DNA from: Lotus japonicus
Taxonomy: Eukaryota > Streptophyta > Magnoliopsida > Fabales > Fabaceae
Reading direction: 5' to 3'
DNA length: 64,000 nt
Assembly (NCBI RefSeq): GCF_012489685.1
Contig: NC_080046.1
Coordinates: forward strand, 34,125,176 to 34,189,175
Shown here: piece after piece, positions 53,269 through 63,599 of the stretch
Layout of the letters: the number at the start of each line of letters is the position of its first letter
Numbering within the stretch: the stretch's first letter is position 1
Translations under genes and position numbers: made by a program
Notes under the pieces: generated by a model
Told to the model about the DNA's origin: nothing
Database searches by the model: none
The model's input: the letters and a program-made list of their open reading frames with translations, nothing else

Positions 53269-55591
53269 TTGAGCTCTACGAACTTGCATCACCTTCGGTG
53301 GAGGAATATCATGAGCTTAAACTTATTGTGGTACAACAAGTCACTTTTTGTCATTAGAGAGGCATTTCTCCACTCAAAAGCTATATGTAGGCCTCATTGT
53401 CCTTTGGTTCTACTGTACTTATTTCGTTACAATTCTCAATTTGTAGTAAGTTTTAGTTGAGCTCTGCGAACTCATATGACATACAATGGATAAATAACAT
53501 CGATTTTAAATTTATGTCCTCTCAAAAGCTATATGTTGGCCTCTTTTTCCTTTTGTGCTACCCTAAACCCTAAACCTTAAACCCTAAACCATAAACACCC
53601 ATATTTAGTTGAGCTCTACGAACTTGCATCACATTCGGTGGAGGAATATCATAAGCTTAAACTTATTGTGGTACAACAACGCACTTTTTGTCATTAGAGA
53701 ATAATTTCTCCACTCAAAAGCTATATGTTGGCCTCATTCTCCTTTGGTTCTACTGTACTTATTTCGTTACAATTCTCCATTTGTAGTAATTTTTAGTTGA
53801 GCTCTACGAACTCATATGTTGGCCTCTCAAAAGCTATATGTTGGCCTCTTTTTCCTTTTGTCCTACCCTAAACCCTAAACCTTAAACCCTAAACCCAAAA
53901 CACCCATATTTAGTTGAGCTCTACGAACTAGCATCACATTCGGTGGAGTAATATCATGAGCTTAAACTTATTGTGGTACAACAAGACACTTTTTGTCCTT
54001 AGAGAGGAATTTCTCCACTCAAAAGCTATATGTTGGCCTCATTCTCCTTTGGTTTTTCTGTACTTATTTCGTTAGAATTCTCCATTTGAGTAAGTTTTAG
54101 TTGAGCTCTACGAACTCATTTAACATACAATGGATTAATAACATCGATTTTAAATTTATGTCCTCTCAAAAGCTATGTGTTGGGCTCTTTTTCCTTTTGT
54201 CCTACCTTAAACCCTAAACCTTAAACCCTAAGCCATAAACACCCATTTTTAGTTGAGCTCTACGAACTTGAATCACATTCGGTGGAGGAATATCATGAGC
54301 TTAAACTTATTGTGGTACAACAAGAAACTTTTTGTCATTAGAGAATAATTTTTCCACTCTAAAGCTATATGTTGGCCTTAATTTCCTTTGGTTCTACTGT
54401 ACTTATTTCGTTACAATTCTCCATTTGTAGTATGTTTCAGTTGAGCTCTACGAACTCGTCTCACATACAATGGATTAATGACTTCGATTTTGAATTTATG
54501 TCCTCTCAAAAGGTATATATTTGCCTCTTTATCCTTTTGTCCTACCCTAAACCTTAAACCCTAAACCCTAAACACCCATATTTAGTTGAGCTCTACGAAC
54601 TTGCATCAATTTCGGTGGAGGAATATCTTGAGCTTAATCTTATTGTGGTACAACAAGACACTTTTTGTCATGATAGAGGAATTTCTCCACTCAAAAACTA
54701 TATGTAGGCCTCATTCTCCTTTGGTTCTACTGTACTTATTTCGTTACAATTCTCCATTTGTAGTATGTTTCAGTTGAGCTCTACGAACTCGTCTCACATA
54801 CAATGGATTAATGACTTCGATTTTGAATTTATCTCCTCTCAAAAGGTATATATTGGCCTCTTTATCCTTTTGTCCTACCCTAAACCTTAAACCCTAAACC
54901 CTAAACACCCATATTTAGTTGAGCTCTACGAACTTGCATCACATTCGGTGGAGGAATATCAAGAGCTTAAACTTATTGTGGTACAACAAGACACTTTTTG
55001 TCATTAGAGAGGAATTTCTCCACTCAAAAGCTATATGTAGGCCTCATTCTCCTTTGGTTCTACTGTACTTATTTCGTTACAACTCTCCGTTTGTAGTAAG
55101 TTTTAGTTGAGTTCTACGAACTCATTTGACATACAATGGATTAATAACATCGATTTTAAATTTATGTCCTCTCAAAAGCTATATGTTGGGCTCTTTTTCC
55201 TTTTGTCCTACCTTAAACCCTAAACCTTAAACCCTAAACCCTAAACACCCATATTTAGTTGAGCTCTACGAACTTGCATCACATTCGGTGGAGGAATATC
55301 TTGAGCTTAAACTTATTGTGGTACAACAAGACACTTTTTGTCAAGAGAGAGGAATTTCTCCACTCAAAAACTATATGTAGGCCTCATTCTCCTTTGGTTC
55401 TACTGTACTTATTTCGTTACAATTCTCCATTTGTAGTATGTTTCAGTTGAGCTCTACGAACTCGTCTCACATACAATGGATTAATGACTTCGATTTTGAA
55501 TTTATGTCATCTCAAAAAGTATATATTGGCCTCTTTATCCTTTTGTCCTAACCTAAACCTTAAACACTAAACCCTAAACACCCATATTTAG
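53269..55591 (+). repeat. Seven-monomer HOR, second 2323-bp copy
   Basis: Monomer starts: 53269, 53609, 53914, 54253, 54586, 54919, 55259, each exactly 2323 bp after its partner. All private variants listed for the first copy recur. The one substitution I noticed before the copies diverge is T at 53021 against A at 55344 (gtcatgagag / gtcaagagag). The copies part in the last half B, at gtcgtctc near 53183 against gtcatctc near 55506. This is either a very recent tandem duplication or an assembly artefact. Confidence 0.88.
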
Positions 55592-58500
55592 TTGAGCTCT
55601 ACGAACTTGCATCACCTTCGGTGGAGGAATATCATGAGCTTAAACTTATTGTGGTACAACAAGACACTTTTTGTCATTAGAGAGGCATTTCTCCACTCAA
55701 AAGCTATATGTAGGTCTCATTGTCCTTTGGTTCTACTGTACTTATTTCGTTACAATTCTCAATTTGTAGTAAGTTTTAGTTGAGCTCTGCGAACTCATAT
55801 GACATACAATGGATTAATAACATCGATTTTAAATTTATGTCCTCTCAAAAGCTATATGTTGGCCTCTTTTTCCTTTTGTGCTACCCTAAACCCTAAACCT
55901 TAAACCCTAAACCATAAACACCCATATTTAGTTGAGCTCTACGAACTTGCATCACATTCGGTGGAGGAATATCATGAGCTTAAACTTATTGTGGTACAAC
56001 AAGACACTTTTTGTCATTAAAGAGGCATTTCTCCACTCAAAAGCTATATGTTGGCCTCATTCTCCTTTGGTTCTACGGTACTTATTTCGTTACAATTCTC
56101 CATTTGTAGTAAGTTTCAGTTGAGCTCTATGAACTCGTCTCACATACAATGGATTAATGACTTCGATTTTGAATTTATGTCCTCTTAAAAGGTATATATT
56201 GGCCTCTTTTTCCTTTTGTGCTACCCTAAACCCTAAACCTTAAACCCAAAACCCTAAACACCCATATTTAGTTGAGCTCTACGAACTTGCATCACATTCG
56301 GTGGAGGAATATCATGAGCTTATACTTATTGTGGTACAACAAGACACTTTTTGTCATTAGAGAGGCATTTCTCCACTCAAAAGCTATATGTAGGCCTCAT
56401 TGTCCTTTGGTTCTACTGTACTTATTTCGTTACAATTCTCAATTTGTAGTAAGTTTTAGTTGAGCTCTGCGAACTCATATGACATACAATGGATTAATAA
56501 CATCGATTTTAAATTTATGTCCTCTCAAAAGCTATATGTTGGCCTCTTTTTCCTTTTGTGCTACCCTAAACCCTAAACCTTAAACCCTAAACCCTAAACA
56601 CCAATATTTAGTTGAGCTCTACAAACTTGCATCACATTCGGTGGAGGAATATCTTGAGCTTAAACTTATTGTGGCACAACAAGACACTTTTTGTCATGAG
56701 AGAGGAATTTCTCCACTCAAAAACTATATGTAGGCCTCATTCTCCTTTGGTTCTACTGTACTTATTTCGTTACAATTCTCCATTTGTAGTATGTTTCAGT
56801 TGAGCTCTACGAACTCGTCTCACATACAATGGATTAATGACTTCGATTTTGAATTTATGTCCTCTCAAAAGCTATATGTTGGCCTCTTTTTCCTTTTGTG
56901 CTACCCTAAACCCTGAACCTTAAACCCTAAACCCTAAACACCCATATTTAGTTGACCTCTACGAACTTGCATCACATTCGGTGGAGGAATATCATGAGCT
57001 TAAACTTATTTGGTACAACAAGACACTTTTTGTCATTAGAGAGGAATTTCTCCACTCAAAAGCTATATGTTGGCCTCATTCTCCTTTGGTTCTACTGTAC
57101 TTATTTCGTTACAATTCTCCATTTGTAGTAAGTTTCAGTTGAGCTTTAAGAACTCGTATCACATACAATGGATTAATGGCTTCGATTTTGAATTTATGTC
57201 ATCTCAAAAAGTATATATTGGCCTCTTTATCCTTTTGTCCTAACCTAAACCTTAAACCCTAAACCCTAAACACCCATATTTAGTTGAGCTCTACGAACTT
57301 GCATCACCTTCGGTGGAGGAATATCATGAGCTTAAACTTATTGTGGTACAACAAGACACTTTTTGTCATTAGAAAGGCATTTCTCCACTCAAAAGCTATA
57401 TGTAGGTCTCATTGTCCTTTGGTTCTACTGTACTTATTTCGTTACAATTCTCAATTTGTAGTAAGTTTTAGTTGAGCTCTGCGAACTCATATGACATACA
57501 ATGGATTAATAACATCGATTTTAAATTTATGTCCTCTCAAAAGCTATATGTTGGCCTCTTTTTCCTTTTGTGCTACCCTAAACCCTAAACCTTAAACCCT
57601 AAACCATAAACACCCATATTTAGTTGAGCTCTACGAACTTGCATCACATTCGGTGGAGGAATATCATGAGCTTAAACTTATTGTGGTACAACAAGACACT
57701 TTTTGTCATTAGAGAATAATTTCTCCACTCAAAAGCTATATGTTGGCCTCATTCTCCTTTGGTTCTACTGTACTTATTTCGTTACAACTCTCCGTTTGTA
57801 GTAAGTTTTAGTTGAGCTCTATGAACTCATATGACATACAATGGATTAATAACATCGATTTTAAATTTATGTCCTCTCAAAAGCTATATGTTGGGCTCTT
57901 TTTCCTTTTGTCCTACCTTAAACCCTAAACCTTAAACCCTAAACCCTAAACACCCATATTTAGTTGAGCTCTACGAACTTGCATCACATTCGGTGGAGGA
58001 ATATCTTGAGCTTAAACTTATTGTGGTACAACAAGACACTTTTTGTCATGAGAGAGGAATTTCTCCACTCAAAAACTATATGTAGGCCTCATTCTCCTTT
58101 GGTTCTACTGTACTTATTTCGTTACAATTCTCCATTTGTAGTAAGTTTCAGTTGAGCTTTAAGAACTCGTATCACATACAATGGATTAATGACTTCGATT
58201 TTGAATTTATGTCATCTCAAAAAGTATATATTGGCCTCTTTATCCTTTTGTCCTAACCTAAACCTTAAACCCTAAACCCTAAACACCCATATTTAGTTGA
58301 GCTCTACGAACTTGCATCACCTTCGGTGGAGGAATATCATGAGCTTAAACTTATTGTGGTACAACAAGACACTTTTTGTCATTAGAGAGGCATTTCTCCA
58401 CTCAAAAGCTTTATGTAGGTCTCATTGTCCTTTGGTTCTACTGTACTTATTTCGTTACAATTCTCAATTTGTAGTAAGTTTTAGTTGAGCTCTGCGAACT

Positions 58501-60336
58501 CATATGACATACAATGGATTAATAACATCGATTTTAAATTTATGTCCTCTCAAAAGCTATATGTTGGCCTCTTTTTCCTTTTGTGCTACCCTATACCCTA
58601 AACCTTAAACCCTAAACCATAAACACCCATATTTAGTTGAGCTCTACGAACTTGCATCACATTCGGTGGAGGAATTTCATGAGCTTAAACTTATTGTGGT
58701 ACAACAAGACACTTTTTGTCATTAAAGAGGCATTTCTCCACTCAAAAGCTATATGTTGGCCTCATTCTCCTTTGGTTCTACGGTACTTATTTCGTTACAA
58801 TTCTCCATTTGTAGTAAGTTTCAGTTGAGCTCTATGAACTCGTCTCACATACAATGGATTAATGACTTCGATTTTGAATTTATGTCCTCTTAAAAGGTAT
58901 ATATTGGCATCTTTTTCCTTTTGTGCTACCCTAAACCCTAAACCTTAAACCCAAAACCCTAAACACCCATATTTAGTTGAGCTCTACGAACTTGCATCAC
59001 ATTCGGTGGAGGAATATCATGAGCTTATACTTATTGTGGTACAACAAGTCACTTTTTGTCATTAGAGAGGCATTTCTCCACTCAAAAGCTATATGTAGGC
59101 CTCATTGTCCTTTGATTCTACTGTACTTATTTCGTTACAATTCTCAATTTGTAGTAAGTTTTAGTTGAGCTCTGCGTACTCATATGACATACAATGGATT
59201 AATAACATCGATTTTAAATTTATGTCCTCTCAAAAGCTATATGTTGGCCTCTTTTTCCTTTTGTGCTACCCTAAACCCTAAACCTTAAACCCTAAACCCT
59301 AAACACCAATATTTAGTTGAGCTCTACGAACTTGCATCACATTCGGTGGAGGAATATATTGAGCTTAAACTTATTGTGGCACAACAAGACACTTTTTGTC
59401 ATGAGAGAGGAATTTCTCCACTCAAAAACTATATGTAGGCCTCATTCTCCTTTGGTTCTACGGTACTTATTTCGTTACAATTCTCCATTTGTAGTAAGTT
59501 TCAGTTGAGCTCTATGAACTCGTCTCACATACAATGGATTAATGACTTCGAATTTGAATTTATGTCCTCTTAAGAGGTATATATTGGCCTCTTTTTCCTT
59601 TTGTGCTACCCTAAACCCTAAACCTTAAACCCAAAACCCTAAACACCCATATTTAGTTGAGTTCTACGAACTTGCATCACATTCGGTGGAGGAATATCAT
59701 GAGCTTATACTTATTGTGGTACAACAAGACACTTTTTGTCATTAGAGAGGCATTTCTCCACTCAAAAGCTATATGTAGGCCTCATTGTCCTTTGGTTCTA
59801 CTGTACTTATTTCGTTACAATTCTCAATTTGTAGTAAGTTTTAGTTGAGCTCTGCGAACTCATATGACATACAATGGATTAATAACATCGATTTTAAATT
59901 TATGTCCTCTCAAAAGCTATATGTTGGCCTCTTTTTCCTTTTGTGCTACCCTAAACCCTAAACCTTAAACCCTAAACCCTAAACACCAATATTTAGTTGA
60001 GCTCTACGAACTTGCATCACATTCGGTGGAGGAATATCTTGAGCTTAAACTTATTGTGGCACAACAAGACACTTTTTGTCATGAGAGAGGAATTTCTCCA
60101 CTCAAAAACTATATGTAGGCCTCATTCTCCTTTGGTTCTACTGTACTTATTTCGTTACAATTCTCCATTTGTAGTATGTTTCAGTTGAGCTCTACGAACT
60201 CGTCTCACATACAATGGATTAATGACTTCGATTTTGAATTTATGTCCTCTCAAAAGCTATATGTTGGCCTCTTTTTCCTTTTGTGCTACCCTAAACCCTG
60301 AACCTTAAACCCTAAACCCTAAACACCCATATTTAG

Positions 60337-61007
60337 TTGACCTCTACGAACTTGCATCACATTCGGTGGAGGAATATCATGAGCTTAAACTTATTTGGTA
60401 CAACAAGACACTTTTTGTCGTTAGAGAGGAATTTCTCCACTCAAAAGCTATATCCGGCCTCATTCTCCTTTGGTTCTACTGTACTTATTTCGTTACAATT
60501 CTCCATTTGTAGTATGTTTCAGTTGAGCTCTACTAACTCGTCTCACATACAATGGATTAATGACTTCGATTTTGAATTTATCTCCTCTCAAAAGGTATAT
60601 ATTGGCCTCTTTATCCTTTTGTCCTACCCTAAACCTTAACCCCTAAACCTTAAACACCCATATTTAGTTGAGCTCTACGAACTTGCATCACATTCGGTGG
60701 AGGAATATCTTGAGCTTAAACTTATTGTGGTACAACAAGACACTTTTTGTCATTAGAGAGGAATTTCTCCACTCAAAAGCTATACGTAGGCCTCATTCTC
60801 CTTTGGTTCTACTGTACGTATTTCGTTACAACTCTCCGTTTGTAGTAAGTTTTAGTTGAGCTCTGCGAACTCATATGACATACAATGGATTAATAACATC
60901 GATTTTAAATTTATGTCCTCTCAAAAGCTATATGTTGGCCTCTTTTTCCTTTTGTGCTACCCTAAACCCTGAACCTTAAACCCTAAACCCTAAACACCCA
61001 TATATAG
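60337..61007 (+). repeat. Island of domain-4-type monomers inside domain 8
   Basis: The monomer at 60337 switches mid-way to ctatatccggcctc with ctactaactcgtc. The following monomer (60668) carries ctatacgtaggcc and ends in a catatatag junction near 61001. These are the signatures of the first to third monomers of the 2.02-kb HOR, otherwise confined to about 26.8-35 kb. The nearest such copies are about 25 kb away. Confidence 0.78.
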
Positions 61008-62771
61008 TTGACCTCTACGAACTTGCATCACATTCGGTGGAGGAATATCATGAGCTTAAACTTATTGTGGTACAACAAGACACTTTTTGTCATTAAAGAG
61101 GCATTTCTCCACTCAAAAGCTATATGTTGGCCTCATTCTCCTTTGGTTCTACGGTACTTATTTCGTTACAATTCTCCATTTGTAGTAAGTTTCAGTTGAG
61201 CTCTATGAACTCGTCTCACATACAATGGATTAATGACTTCGATTTTGAATTTATGTCCTCTTAAAAGGTATATATTGGCCTCTTTTTCCTTTTGTGCTAC
61301 CCTAAACCCTAAACCTTAAACCCAAAACCCTAAACACCCATATTTAGTTGAGCTCTACGAACTTGCATCACATTCGGTGGAGGAATATCATGAGCTTATA
61401 CTTATTGTGGTACAACAAGTCACTTTTTGTCATTAGAGAGGCATTTCTCCACTCAAAAGCTATATGTAGGCCTCATTGTCCTTTGGTTCTACTGTACTTA
61501 TTTCGTTACAATTCTCAATTTGTAGTAAGTTTTAGTTGAGCTCTGCGTACTCATATGACATACAATGGATTAATAACATCGATTTTAAATTTATGTCCTC
61601 TCAAAAGCTATATGTTGGCCTCTTTTTCCTTTTGTGCTACCCTAAACCCTAAACCTTAAACCCTAAACCCTAAACACCAATATTTAGTTGAGCTCTACGA
61701 ACTTGCATCACATTCGGTGGAGGAATATCTTGAGCTTAAACTTATTGTGGCACAACAAGACACTTTTTGTCATGAGAGAGGAATTTCTCCACTCAAAAAC
61801 TATATGTAGGCCTCATTCTCCTTTGGTTCTACTGTACTTATTTCGTTACAATTCTCCATTTGTAGTATGTTTCAGTTGAGCTCTACGAACTCGTCTCACA
61901 TACAATGGATTAATGACTTCGATTTTGAATTTATGTCCTCTCAAAAGCTATATGTTGGCCTCTTTTTCCTTTTGTGATACCCTAAACCCTGAACCTTAAA
62001 CCCTAAACCCTAAACACCCATATTTAGTTGACCTCTACGAACTTGCATCACATTCGGTGGAGGAATATCATGAGCTTAAACTTATTTGGTACAACAAGAC
62101 ACTTTTTGTCATTAGAGAGGAATTTCTCCACTCAAAATCTATATGTTGGCCTCATTCTCCTTTGGTTCTACTGTACTTATTTCGTTACAATTCTCCATTT
62201 GTAGTAAGTTTCAGTTGAGCTCTATGAACTCGTCTCACATACAATGGATTAATGACTTCGATTTTGAATTTATGTCCTCTTAAAAGGTATATATTGGCCT
62301 CTTTTTCCTTTTGTGCTACCCTAAACCCTAAACCTTAAACCCAAAACCCTAAACACCCATATTTAGTTGAGCTCTACAAACTTGCATCACATTCGGTGGA
62401 GGAATATGATGAGCTTATACTTATTGTGGTACAACAAGTCACTTTTTGTCATTAGAGAGGCATTTCTCCACTCAAAAGCTATATGTAGGCCTCATTGTCC
62501 TTTGGTTCTACTGTACTTATTTCGTTACAATTCTCAATTTGTAGTAAGTTTTAGTTGAGCTCTGCGTACTCATATGACATACAATGGATTAATAACATCG
62601 ATTTTAAATTTATGTCCTCTCAAAAGCTATATGTTGGCCTCTTTTTCCTTTTGTGCTACCCTAAACCCTAAACCTTAAACCCTAAACCCTAAACACCAGT
62701 ATTTAGTTGAGCTCTACGAACTTGCATCACATTCGGTGGAGGAATATCTTGAGCTTAAACTTATTGTGGCA

Positions 62772-62776
62772 CAACA
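62772..62776. other. Putative 5-bp target site (one half of a target-site duplication), CAACA
   Basis: These are the last five satellite bases before the LTR. In an uninterrupted monomer the sequence continues agacac (for example 61752 onward). Ty3-type integrases normally duplicate about 5 bp, so the far flank should read CAACA followed by agacactttttgtc. Only one side is visible. Confidence 0.55.
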
Positions 62777-63081
62777 TGATACGCCCCAAGTTGATGCAAG
62801 GGCTGCAATGGATCGTCTAGGATTGATCTTGGATGATGAGAACTCTGAAATGTGAGAAGGAAGAAGAAGAATTTCGTGATGGAAGGGAAATGGACAGAAA
62901 AGAGGGGAAGTTTTAGTGAAATGGAAGATGAAGACTTCACACAAAGGTGGTGACAAACCCTTGATAAGCCTAATTCTTGAATCACTCAAGAACTATGAGA
63001 CTCACTCTCACAAATCTGAATCACTCAGAAAAGAAAATACTAATTCATTCATAATCTGTCTATTACATTGAAGGAGTGGTC

Positions 63082-63089
63082 CTTATAAA
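63082..63089 (-). promoter_or_regulatory. Probable TATA box of the LTR promoter
   Basis: The plus strand reads cttataaa, giving TTTATAAG on the element strand, inside ctttataaggaccactcc. It lies about 310 bp from the outer LTR end, which is plausible for U3/R. Transcription would start roughly 25-35 bp downstream, near 63050-63060. This is based on motif and position only. Confidence 0.55.
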
Positions 63090-63158
63090 GAAGAAGGAAA
63101 TTCAGCCTAGTTACAAAAAAATGATGAGGTGTAATTTCTCTAGAAGAATCCTAGGCTA

Positions 63159-63372
63159 GGAGTTACAAATTAAAAGAGGAAGATAGTGATATGCTTCAGC
63201 CCTAAACGTGTTTTTAGTGGCTGATTGCTTCATGTAACTCCCTTTCTTGATTGTTATTCTGACCAGGGAATATAGCATTCAATGCTCTTTATGAACTTAA
63301 TTTCCCTTTCTTTGTAACTCCATTCTTGGCTTTGAAAGCTCTTCAATCCTTTGACTTTGCTGATGTAACTCC
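63159..63372. promoter_or_regulatory. Repeated TGTAACTCC motif in LTR U3
   Basis: The 9-mer TGTAACTCC occurs at 63233-63241, 63313-63321 and 63364-63372 on the plus strand, and in inverted orientation (GGAGTTACA) at 63159-63167. All four lie upstream of the putative TATA box relative to transcription. Short repeated motifs in U3 are often enhancer elements in plant LTR retrotransposons. That role is inferred here, not shown. Confidence 0.45.
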
Positions 63373-63599
63373 TCCATTCAGAACTTATTGAAATTCAAAC
63401 ACATTCAAAGAGTTTTAAGAAAGGAATGGATCCCTCCCTTTAAGCCCTTCATGCGCCACATGCAAACACACACCACTTGAAGTGGATTAAACACACTAAA
63501 ATAAAATTCAGCAACATAATGCATTTTTATCCAACTTATTCAATTGGTCCTTTGCATTTTTATTGAAATAAAATAAAACAGAACATCACATGGCAGCCC

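Larger units (their letters stand above)
1..62776 (+). repeat. Telomere-motif-bearing satellite DNA array, ~340-bp monomer, ~187 copies
   Basis: A single unbroken head-to-tail tandem array with every monomer in the same orientation. Taking the TTG of tttagTTGagctctacg as monomer start, successive starts are mostly 340 or 333 bp apart, with shorter forms of 298, 305 and 326 bp. I count 188 starts, one belonging to a truncated fusion. The array is AT-rich and each monomer carries a block of CCCTAAA-like heptamers on the plus strand. No other mobile element interrupts it before 62777. Satellites with embedded telomeric motifs are known in plants, often subtelomeric but sometimes pericentromeric; which applies here cannot be decided from the window. 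The first 255 bp are the rest of a 333-bp monomer that starts left of the window. Confidence 0.97.
55592..62776 (+). repeat. Satellite domain 8: ~340-bp patchwork with 2705-bp and 2371-bp block offsets
   Basis: Starts: 55592, 55932, 56272, 56612, 56952, 57284, 57624, 57964, 58297, 58637, 58977, 59317, 59657, 59997, 60337, 60668, 61008, 61348, 61688, 62028, 62367, 62707. Monomers 55592, 55932, 56272 and 56612 recur at 58297, 58637, 58977 and 59317 (2705 bp). Monomers 58637 and 58977 recur at 61008 and 61348 (2371 bp). Linking variants are attaaagaggc, ctacggtac, cctcttaaaagg, cccaaaaccctaaac, gagcttatactt, acaagtcac, gcgtactc, gtggcacaac and acaccaatattt. Monomer 59317 is a hybrid of the 56612 type (left) and the 55932 type (right). 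The final monomer is cut after 70 bp by the retroelement. Confidence 0.82.
62777..63595 (-). repeat. 3' LTR of the Ty3/gypsy element (~0.8 kb)
   Basis: The outer edge at 62777 is well defined by the satellite junction. The inner edge is less certain. Ending at 63595 puts TG directly after a short purine stretch (AGGGG on the element strand) that could close the polypurine tract. Ending at 63588 would give a matching TGAT...ATCA terminal inversion. The U3 part lies at high coordinates, since a TATA box near 63083-63089 reads leftwards; R and U5 occupy roughly 62777-63055. No host gene is visible in this stretch. The second LTR is outside the window, so the boundaries and insertion age cannot be checked here. 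Confidence 0.78.

Noticed and set aside
1..62776. CRISPR array
   Set aside because: The repeats are 340 bp, contiguous and similar over their whole length, with no unique spacers and no cas genes.
1..62776. A true telomere
   Set aside because: The heptamer blocks are about 35 bp, degenerate and separated by about 305 bp of other sequence. They are interstitial telomere-like tracts.
1..62776. Ribosomal DNA intergenic spacer subrepeats
   Set aside because: No 18S, 5.8S, 25S or 5S sequence and no polymerase I promoter-like element is visible anywhere in 64 kb.
1..62776. Inverted monomers or palindromic arms
   Set aside because: I looked for the reverse complement of the GAGCTC block and of the heptamer tract (TTTAGGG) on the plus strand of the array and saw none. 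The short dyads inside half A are too small to interpret.
62790..62860. A host gene exon (a short open stretch just inside the LTR)
   Set aside because: The frame is under 30 codons, begins inside the LTR terminus and ends at a stop. It is part of the U5 region, not a gene.
62714..62989. Minus-strand reading frames of 91 and 74 codons across the satellite/LTR junction
   Set aside because: They lie in the U5 end of the LTR, and the longer one runs across the insertion junction into satellite. They resemble no protein and are chance frames.
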